Part shown: positions 9,408 to 18,500 of the stretch, piece after piece
How positions within the stretch are numbered: position 1 is the first letter of the stretch
Layout: each line of letters begins with the position of its first letter
Program-made: the position numbers and the translations under genes
The notes under the pieces: model-generated
The model's input: the letters and a program-made list of their open reading frames with translations, nothing else
The model's database searches: none
What the model was told of the DNA's origin: nothing
From: Terriglobia bacterium
Lineage (GTDB): Bacteria; Acidobacteriota; Terriglobia; Bryobacterales; Bryobacteraceae
DNA length: 64,000 bases
Direction: 5' to 3'
Assembly (NCBI GenBank): GCA_020073445.1
Contig: JAIQFE010000026.1
Location: 25,016 to 89,015, forward strand

Positions 9408-9613
9408 CTCGACATACTGATATTCGCGCCAGCGATGGCCGATAGTTCAGGTAACCCCTTATCGGTGTCGTCGCGCGTACAGCTAGTTCTGATCGTGGCC
9501 CGCTCCGCCGCACAATAGGGGTTAGCGAGCTTCGCTCCACCGGATTCGCAAGCAACGCGTGGACCGCCGGGCCGTGCTTCTGGTGGCAGCTAGCTAGATG
9601 GAATCTTAGTTCA

Positions 9614-11113
9614 CTAGCCGTGGCGATAGACATACAACTCAGAGGCAAGTACCACGAGGGTCACCAGAGCACCGGCTAAACACTCGAATGCCCTTTTCCA
9701 TTTGCGTGCGCGCCCCTCGGCTGGAGTAAGCAGCAAAGGAATACTCAATACAAGCGGCACAGCAAAGGCTTGCCTCAAGGCTTTCTCAGCATGAAACGAC
9801 TGATCCCTGCTGTCAATCACAAACGCGAAAACGAGCCCCATCAAAATTCCGGCCGCAGTGCCGCCCAGGCTCATTTTCAGACGCTGAGGGCTGGCGGGCT
9901 TAACCGGAAGCGTAGGTGGATCCAAAAGGCGGAACTGCTGGCCCTCCTGGTTCTCCTCCAATTTGGTTGACAAATCCGACTGGAGCTGTTTATTCAACAA
10001 ATCCGTATAATTCTGTTTGTAGAGATCGTAGTCGCGTTGGATAGCGGCTAGCTGGTCTTGGACGATCGGAGTTTGATTCAAACGCGCCTGGACTTGCGAG
10101 ATCTCGGTTCGCAGTCGCGCTTCCTCTTTGGAAAGATTCTCGATCTCGTCTACGTTGGCCTCTACCTGTCTCTTAAGCTGGCCAACAGCCAGTTCATCGG
10201 GAGTACCAAAGTCTTGCCATTTGAGTGTCCCTAAGGTTCCCGCTCTCAGACCGTCCAGTAATGCCTGGGTTTTGGCAAGTTCTTGATCCTTCTTGACTAC
10301 CTCCGGATACTTGGGTGTAAACCGCTTGAGCAAAGCCGTTCGCTCGGACTGTATGCGAGCCAAACGGTCGCCGATCGACGCTTCCAGGGACGTGCGGTCA
10401 TGCTGTGCGCGTCTTGTGCTCGACAGCGTAGTTTGGAGCTGCATCCTTAATTCAGCAAGTGACGTCAAGTTCATTCCCTGCTGCTCCGGAAGATCACCTC
10501 CGTTACGCGTCTTAACGTCTCGCAGGCGCTTCTCTTGCTCCGCCAGATTCTGCTTCGCTGCTTCAAGCCGTTCGATCAAAAAACTGGATGTGCTCGTCGC
10601 TTGCTCTCCCCGCCTTTTAACGTTTTCTTGGATGAAAAGAGAGGTCAGCCGGCTAGCTACCTCCCGTGCCAGATAGGGGTCATTCGCCGTGAAGCTGATC
10701 TTAAAAGCGCTGAAGTCACTGCGTCCCGGGATAGGATCCAGAAACTCAATATCGATGTCCTTACGCATCAATTCGACTAGCGCATCCGGAGTTAGATGTT
10801 GCTTTTCTTTCGTATAAAGACTGAACTCGTCGATAATTGCGCTCAACCGGGCTCTCGACAGGACGTTCCGAGTCATTGCCTGGATCGCCTCCGCGAGAGT
10901 CGTTGCACTATCCGGAACATAGCGCTGCGAGACCTGTTGTTGCACGACGACAAGTAGAGCTTCCGATATATACCGACTGGGCAGCGACAATACTGCACCA
11001 ATGGTTGCCAGCGTAATGCCACAAGCAATTGCGAACGCCCACCATCGTCGCCTGGCAATTACATCTAAAAAGTCCTCAACGGTTTCCCGCAGACTCAGCT
11101 CGGCTTCAGACAC
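9614..11113 (-). CDS. GumC/Wzz-type polysaccharide chain-length determinant
   Basis: 499 residues. A GTG start at 11113 is chosen because GGCGGAGG lies 7 nt upstream; another in-frame GTG lies at 11137. There is a transmembrane segment about 20-30 residues after the basic RRRWW, a long periplasmic part with coiled-coil stretches (QNLAEQEKRLRDVKTR, LKRQVEANVDEIENLSKEEARL), and a C-terminal transmembrane hairpin preceded by the proline-rich signature LLDPPTLPVKPASPQ. A second pair of hydrophobic stretches follows at the C-terminus. It is a periplasm-spanning co-polymerase partner for the tyrosine kinase just downstream. This architecture is standard for exosortase-linked exopolysaccharide loci. 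Confidence 0.9.
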   Translation of the reverse strand: MSEAELSLRETVEDFLDVIARRRWWAFAIACGITLATIGAVLSLPSRYISEALLVVVQQQVSQRYVPDSATTLAEAIQAMTRNVLSRARLSAIIDEFSLYTKEKQHLTPDALVELMRKDIDIEFLDPIPGRSDFSAFKISFTANDPYLAREVASRLTSLFIQENVKRRGEQATSTSSFLIERLEAAKQNLAEQEKRLRDVKTRNGGDLPEQQGMNLTSLAELRMQLQTTLSSTRRAQHDRTSLEASIGDRLARIQSERTALLKRFTPKYPEVVKKDQELAKTQALLDGLRAGTLGTLKWQDFGTPDELAVGQLKRQVEANVDEIENLSKEEARLRTEISQVQARLNQTPIVQDQLAAIQRDYDLYKQNYTDLLNKQLQSDLSTKLEENQEGQQFRLLDPPTLPVKPASPQRLKMSLGGTAAGILMGLVFAFVIDSRDQSFHAEKALRQAFAVPLVLSIPLLLTPAEGRARKWKRAFECLAGALVTLVVLASELYVYRHG

Positions 11114-11152
11114 AACATTACCTCCGCCTATTCGCACCGACAGAACTGGTGG

Positions 11153-12487
11153 TCAGCAAGCAAGCACCTCGCAACCCTGTGCTACCACGTACTCGACCCG
11201 GCCGTCCTTAACGGAAGCGAACGCTATGCGTGCGTGTTCTCGGCCTTGCCCGGAGATGCGCCACGTACCCCTTTCCAATGTCAGCTTCATTGCACTGCGT
11301 TCTCGCCACCAACGGTTAACTTCCCCTGGCCGCGCGAACCAGATGTTTTTCTCGCATCTCAGTCGTGACAGGTGTGCCAATAGGGCCCGGTATACGGTCA
11401 TCGCTCGCTCCTCCAATAGGTAGTCAGGATGAACGATGAAGCTGATAAGGCCGTGCTTCGCGGTGATCAGCTGGATTTGCCTCTTCCAAAGCGTTATCGA
11501 ATAGTCTCTAAGGATGTGAAGCAAAGAATAGTCCTGAACGGTTGTTAGCGGCAGCTCCAGTATCCGGCCTACAAAGTACGGAAAGACGGTGCAACAACCC
11601 CCACGCTGAGGCTCCAGATGTGCAATATTAGGCACAGACATATCGTAGGAAATGTCAAGCTCCTCGAACCAACTGACATTTCGATACATGCAGGCCGACC
11701 TAAAACCTTCTGCTCCAAAAGTGCGAACATATTGATTTATCAACCTGGCCTGTTTTAAAAAGGTTCTCCGGTCTCTGAAGAGGTTTCCGTCGTGGTTAAG
11801 CCCGTGGACATTCACCTCACATCTACGCCGACGAATGTCGTCGAGCAAGTCTCTCGGCACCGCGTATCGCCGCTCCGGTACGATTTGAAAAGACGTCTGA
11901 ATGCCAAATTCATCGTCCACGTCGATGAGGCGAGGAATGAATTTAGCACCTGCGCCAGTCTCCACATCATGCGTAATAATAGCAGCAGCAGAAGCTCCTC
12001 CCGGCCAGAACCAGATGAAGGGAAAGCGGTCTAGCTTCCCGATCTTCATCGAGTGAAGAAGACGTTTCTCTAATATTTGCTCGACGCTCGTGTCCACCGG
12101 CCATTGGGGGAAAGGCAACTTATCCCAGTTTCGGAGAGAAAAGCGTTGCAGAGTCTTCCGGAGCGAATCAGGCAGCACTGGTCTTGCACAATAATACGCG
12201 CGTCGGAGTGTTTCGCTCGACAACAAGGAGCGTCCGGCGTCCTCTTTGGAGAGGTAGCGCTCGAACCGGAGGTCATCGACAGCTCTTAGGTCATTCACTG
12301 ACGATGGCAATACGTCTCGGTCGGAATCCGTAAGGTCTATGCTTTCAAGTGTATGTAGCGGACTGAATGCGGACTGCTCGTTATGACTGGCATCGAAACC
12401 GAAGGCGAAATTACCGGGTTGCTTATGCAACGAAGGCCCGGCAGTCATTCGTTCTGGACATCGGTAGAAATCGACCAGAGCACTCAT
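11153..12487 (-). CDS. NodB-type polysaccharide deacetylase
   Basis: About 444 residues from ATG 12487; a TTG four codons upstream is also possible. The first ~160 residues are not recognisable. The NodB fold then appears: AAIITHDVET carries the catalytic/metal aspartate pair region (THDVE) and EVNVHGLNHDG carries the two metal-binding histidines. After RSACMYRN and an ELPLTT segment, the FIVHPDYLL histidine motif follows. Proteins of this kind in exosortase loci remove acetyl groups from the polymer during export. It lies between the giant FN3 protein and the chain-length determinant. Localisation is not obvious, because there is no clear signal peptide. Confidence 0.8.
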   Translation of the reverse strand: MSALVDFYRCPERMTAGPSLHKQPGNFAFGFDASHNEQSAFSPLHTLESIDLTDSDRDVLPSSVNDLRAVDDLRFERYLSKEDAGRSLLSSETLRRAYYCARPVLPDSLRKTLQRFSLRNWDKLPFPQWPVDTSVEQILEKRLLHSMKIGKLDRFPFIWFWPGGASAAAIITHDVETGAGAKFIPRLIDVDDEFGIQTSFQIVPERRYAVPRDLLDDIRRRRCEVNVHGLNHDGNLFRDRRTFLKQARLINQYVRTFGAEGFRSACMYRNVSWFEELDISYDMSVPNIAHLEPQRGGCCTVFPYFVGRILELPLTTVQDYSLLHILRDYSITLWKRQIQLITAKHGLISFIVHPDYLLEERAMTVYRALLAHLSRLRCEKNIWFARPGEVNRWWRERSAMKLTLERGTWRISGQGREHARIAFASVKDGRVEYVVAQGCEVLAC

Positions 12488-12581
12488 TCGGAGTATCAAG
12501 CGCCGATAAGGATTTCAGAATAGCCCAGGAAGTATATCGGAGTCGTCGCTCTGCCGAACGCGCACAAGCAGTTGGTGGGCC

Positions 12582-15500
12582 CTACGGCAGCAACCCGAAG
12601 GTCGTGAGGAATCCATTGGATGCAACGAAGACCTTACCGTTGGCAACGAGCGGAATGTTGAACTTGGACGCGATATCTAGAGCGTCCCGCGCGCCAGCCT
12701 GGCTACTATTGTACAATTCGCTGGCCAGATTGCTGGCATCATAGGCGTGAAGAACTCCCCCCGACGGACTATTATCCTGGAGGGCCCATAGTATCCCGTT
12801 GTTGCTACCGTTAGCCGAAATTGCGAATGATCCTCCACGATTCGGGTAGGTCACGGTGGACTGTGAGGTGGGTGCACCTGACAAAAGACCACTGGTTAGT
12901 CGGAAAGCTTTGAGGTTATCGTTCACGGCAGCGAAGTAGACGTAATTGTTGAAAAATACCGGGGCGCTGTAGTTACCCTCTTCCCCTCCCCCGTGGGGAA
13001 GAACGCCAACCAGAGCTTGAACAATCTGGTTGTCGCTACTCGAATTGAAGTGACCCATATTATCCCTGTTCAGAACATAGATCGTTCCAGTCTTGGCTGC
13101 GGTGATCATCAGGTGCGGGGTAGGACCAGGTTGATCTACCAACAAGACCGGGCCGGCGGACGAAAGATCAAAGTTCTGGGCCTCCATATTCGCCTGATCG
13201 TGCGGCGTGAAGTAATCCACCACGCTTCCCGTGGGCGCAATCTTCACGACACTATCTCCATAGTCTCTGCCCCCAGTGTTCACGGTGAAATCACCATTTC
13301 CGGTCGTAAAGTAAATATTAGCGCTGGCGTCGGCGCCTAGTCCTCCACCACTTTGCCACACGCCTCCACCGTAGCCGTCGGGACTAACGCAATATATCAT
13401 CACCTGCTGAAGAGTAGTCGCAGAGTATCCTAATACCCAGCCGTGCCACGGGTTGTTATCACCGTGAGATGCAAATCCGATGTACACGACCCCGTTGTTA
13501 AGAAGAAGCCCTGGCCGCTGGTTTTCTCTAAGAGAAATGAAGGGTAGGCTTCCCCCTATCGCCCCGTCACCCGTCCCTCCTAGAATGCTGCCCTGAAGCA
13601 CAACCGGACCGCCAAACTTCTCTGCGCCTGTAGTGATGTCGAGAGCATGCAGACGATAGAAGTAGCTTCCACTCTCCTTCGTCTTGGCCACTACATATAT
13701 CGTTCCAGTCGACTGATCAATGGCGGGCGTGCCCGTGATTCCTATTTCGACGGGAATGTCGCCACACTCGCCCACATCAGCACACGGAACCGTGGTGACT
13801 CCGGATTTGAGAAAGCTCGTCTGCCAAAGGGGAGTAGTGCTCAATCCATCGGCGTCGAAGGCGTAGACACTGTCATGTTCAGTTGCGACATACACAACGT
13901 TGTGAAGGCCTTTGCTGGGAATGTTCACATTGGCCACATACAGGGGCGACGCGAACGCCATGCCGTCTAACCCGTACGAGAAAAGCTTTCCGAATTGGCT
14001 TTGGTTGACGTTGGAAGGGGTCAAGACCGACTCGCCAAGGTTCTGCCCAGTCCGGAGGTTGTCATTATGATAAGTGAAAGTACCCGGATAGTTGCTGATA
14101 TAAACAGTTGCGCTTCCAGACTGTGACTGGTCGGATGTAGTTGCCGTTACAGTGTGAGTGCCGGTGCTATTCGGCGGTGTGTATAGACCGGTGCTGGTGA
14201 TTGTACCAGCAGACGGAGAACCGCCCACGGAGCCGTCGACCGACCAAGTCACGCCTCCCGTACTCGCATTGAACTGCTGTGTGCCGGTGAACGTCAGAAC
14301 CGTGACTCGTGGGGTAACTGTGACTCCGGCCCCGGTACCAGTGCCGGAAAGGGTAATTGTGTGGGGGCTGCCCGAAGCATTATCGTTGATCACCACCGAC
14401 GAGTTGCGCGAGCCAGTTGTGGTCGGTGCAAACGTGACATTAATGGTGCAGAAGTTGGTCGCTGCCAGGGTCGCTGGGCAATTGTTGGTTTGGGAGAAAT
14501 CAGCCGTATTGCCACCTGAAAGGCCGATGGAGTTAATCGCTAGGTTCGCGCCTCCCACATTCGTTAAAGTTACTGGTTGGGCGCCACTGGAAGTCCCCAC
14601 GCCCTGATTGCCAAAACTGAGACTTGAAGTACTCAAATTCACGATCGGCAACGACCCAGTTCCACCCAGAGCTGTATTCATGTCCGACAGGATTTGGGCC
14701 TGAGTCAGCGCCACACGGTAGAGGCGGACCTCGTCAATCACTCCCGAAAAGAACTGCCCAAGGTTTGTATCTCCGCCGATTTGCAGCGGGTTCGTGGACG
14801 TCGCGATGGTACCGCTCTGCGCTAACGTTGCAACCTGAAGACCGTTCACATACAGGGACAGGGCGGCTCCGTCGTAGGTGATTGCCAAATGCGTCCAGGA
14901 ATTCACCGCTAAAGGCGCGGTTCCATATGCCGCCACATCAGTGGCGCCGAAGGTTCCGCCACCACCTGGCAGGCCGGTGTGGTTGGTGGTAGCCTCCAAG
15001 TAGTAATTGTCATTGCTCTTGTAAATCACATCACGCATCGCACTACTTACGGTAGATGGATTTACCCACGCCTCCAGCGTCATTCCAGTCGTGAGATGCA
15101 AGCTCGCAGAGTCGTTAATTGTCACAAGCGAATTGGTCCCATTGAAAACCAGCCCGTTGCCGTACTTGCCTGAAGCAGTCCATGCCGTATTAGTAAGGGT
15201 TCCGGTATTTCCATTGCCGGACAAGTCCGTGACCGTGGTGCCTGCACCTTCATTGAACGAGTACGCGGCGAGGAGCCCTGAAATTGTGGTCAGCGTCGTC
15301 GTGGTTACCTGATTTGAATAACTGCTGAAGTTCCCCGCAGCGTCTTGGGCTTTTACCTGGTAGGTATAACTTGTGTTAGGCACCAAAGTTGTGTCGCTAT
15401 AGGTGGTACCCGCCACGGTTAGGAGACGACCAAAGTTCGTGCATCCGACGCCTTGACAGCGTTCGATCAAGTAGCCTGTAACACCGACATTATCTGTAGA

Positions 15501-18500
15501 CGCAGTCCAGCTCAGATTGATCTGGCTTCCGCTGACCGCGGTCGCGGACAGATTGGTCGGTGTTGTAGGCGGAATGCTGTCCGTCGAAGGAGTACGGAAG
15601 GCCACCATCTGAATGACCCACCCTCCGGAAGAACCGAGAGGCGCGCTGGCAGTATAGCTGCCGATGGCGGCCACCATCTGGTCCTCGGCGATGTCGCCGT
15701 TCGGGTTTGTGTTCATCCGGATGGTGTATCCAGCGCCAGCATTACTGGTATAGCTCGACACAACATTGGCGCCGAATAACAGATCCGTCGGGTTGGTCGT
15801 TGTGACGGCCCCGGTGGTGCTGGTGGCGCTATTGCCGGAGCCCGCTGCTGTTACATCGACTGGATTGTTCGGATCCGCTCCTCGATACTCAAGGATTCGG
15901 ACGTCGGGGTACACTGCAGCGACCGAGAAGGTGACTGTGACGATATTTGCTCCGGCGGCCGCCGATACGATGTTCTTGGCATAGTAGATCGAGTGTGAGA
16001 GCGAACCGCTCAGAACGGTCGGTCCGACCGCGCGCGTGTATACGTTGCCGCGGCTGTCTGTGACCGTGTTGATAACGGCCGTCGTGTCGTTCCACCCGAC
16101 CGCCACCACGTTGAGGTTACCGGCCGTCTGCGCGGCTGTGAAGGTGACGTTCACCGTGACCGTGGGTGATTGCGGCGTGGCGTAATTGCTCTGTACATAG
16201 GTGATCGTTGAGTTCGGGGCAGGAGTGGTTGCAGTGGCAACGGTCGAATATTGGCTTAGATTCCCGACCGCGTCCGTCGCGCGCACGCGATAGTTGTAAC
16301 TGGTGGAGGCAGCAAGACCGGTGTCGCTATAGGTCGTGCCAGCAGGTGTCGCGACCTGTGTGAAGGTCCCGCATCCGACTCCCTGGCAGCGTTCCACCAG
16401 ATACCCAGTCACCCCGGTGTTGTCTGTCGATGCTGTCCACGTCAGACTGATCTGGCTGGACGAGGTCGGCGTAGCAACCGGATTGCTCGGTGCCGTCGGG
16501 GGTTGCGTGTCGCCAATCGCCCCGTTGGCCAGATTGGAATAGGGGCTCAAGTTCCCAGCGTTGTCCCTGGCCCGAACCCTATAGTTGTAACTACCCGAGC
16601 CCACACTCGTATCGCTGTACGTCGTAGATGTTGGCGTCGCGATTTGTGCAAAATTAGAACAGGTTGCCCCTTGGCAGCGCTCCACTAGATAAGTGCTGAT
16701 CGCCCCACCCGTTTCCAAGGATGCCGTCCATGAGAGATTGATCTGTGTGCCGGATATCGGTGTCGCCGTTAGATTTCCTGGCGCCGAGGGGATCGTCGGA
16801 GGCGTTACGAACGTAATGGCGCTTGAGTAGGGTCCAACCGTGCCGACTGCATCCTGTGCTCGGACCCGATAGCTGTAACTAGTCGATGCAGTCAGGCCCG
16901 CGTCGGTGAAGCTAGCGCCTGTCGGGGTGCCGATCTGGGCGAAGCTGTTGCAACCCGCACCCTGGCAGCGTTCTACCAGGTACTTGCTGATCGTTCCGCC
17001 ACTCTCCGTCGATGCTGTCCACGATAGACTGACTTGGTTGGTATTGTTGGCTGCAGCCACTACTGCGGACTGCCAATTGACGAAGTTACTCAGAGTGAAT
17101 GTGGCGCTGTAGGTCCCTGGGGCGGCTGCCAGGCCAGTCTCAGCGTCGAGGAAGTCTGAAGACGCCCCTGGTTGCTGCGTAAAGCCGGCACCGGACGTGT
17201 AAGCAACACCACCAGAAACCTTCACCCATCCGATGAGAAGATCGTTCGCCCCAGTGATGGTGATGTTCGGGCTCACTACGTTCTCTGTGTCCGTTCCATT
17301 GTCGCTGCCGAGAAGGGATACAGTTTCAATCGGCGAGGAAGAATTTGAGCCTTTCACAACAATGACGGATATGACTAGAGCCTCCGGGGCGGAAAGACTG
17401 ATGGTGACGGTATGACCAGGACCGACGTTGGGAGTCCGTGCATACCAAATTTGCGTTCGCAGATCGTTTCCAAGAGTAGTACTGGTCGGCCCGGCTATCG
17501 AGATCCAGGTGTTGCCAAGGCTATCGCTCGGAGAAAGGGTGACGCCGCTATGGGAAGACGCGCACATCACTATCAGGTCTCCGCCAGTGCTGTCGAACGG
17601 TAGAGTGGTGTGGGACGCTAAGGAGTTTGAATTGATGTAGCCTTGGACGGCTGCCACGATCGGGCCAGGTCCCGCGGAAGTGGACAGATTCGTCGGAGCC
17701 GTGGGTGTCGACACGCTAGTGGTCGAGGCCGTCACAATGATGGAATACGGACTGAGATTGTTCGCCGCGTCTGCCGCCCGAACGCGATAGCTGTAACTGG
17801 TGGCGGCCGTTAGACCGGTGTCGTTGTACGTCGTGCCGGACGGAGTCGCGATCTGGGCAAAGGTCGCGCAACCCGCGCCCAGGCAGCGTTCCACCAGGTA
17901 GCCGGTCACCGCAACGTTGTCCGTTGAGGCGGTCCAACTCAGATTGATCTGGCTTCCGCTCGCCGTGGCTGTCAAATTGGTCGGGGTGGTTGGTGCCTGC
18001 GTATCAGGAATCACTCCGTTGGCTACGTTCGAATACGAACTCAGATTCCCCGCCGCATCCGTTGCCCGGACCCGGTAATTGTAATTGCCGGCGCCCAGTC
18101 CTGGGTCGCTGTACGATGTCGTGGTCGGCGTTGCGATCTGGGTGTAGGTTGTACAACCTGCACCCAGGCAGCGTTCCACCAAGTAGCCGGTCACCGCAAC
18201 GTTGTCCGTCGATGCAGTCCAATTCAGATTGATCTGCGTTCCGCTCACCGTGGCTGTCAGGTTGGTGGGTGCAGTCGGCGGAGTGGTGTCGGTGATCGCG
18301 CTGCTGGCCACATTGGAATACGGGCTCAGGTTCGCAGCTGCGTCCGTTGCTCTCACGCGATAACTGTAATTACCTACCGCCAAGCCGGGATCGCTGTAGG
18401 ATGTCGTGGCCGGTGTCCCGATCTGGGCGAAGGTGGTGCACCCGGCGCCCAGGCAGCGTTCCACCAAGTAGCCGGCTACCGCAACGTTGTCCGTTGAGGC

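Noticed and set aside
9397..9648. Minus-strand 83-codon frame between the tyrosine kinase and the chain-length gene
   Set aside because: It overlaps both neighbours, has no recognisable domain and its composition is not protein-like. The ~200-bp gap is better left unassigned.
18374..18381. CTACCGCC (GGCGGTAG on the minus strand), a possible second ops core
   Set aside because: It lies inside FN3 coding sequence and lacks the T and GCT that follow in true ops sites. A chance match.
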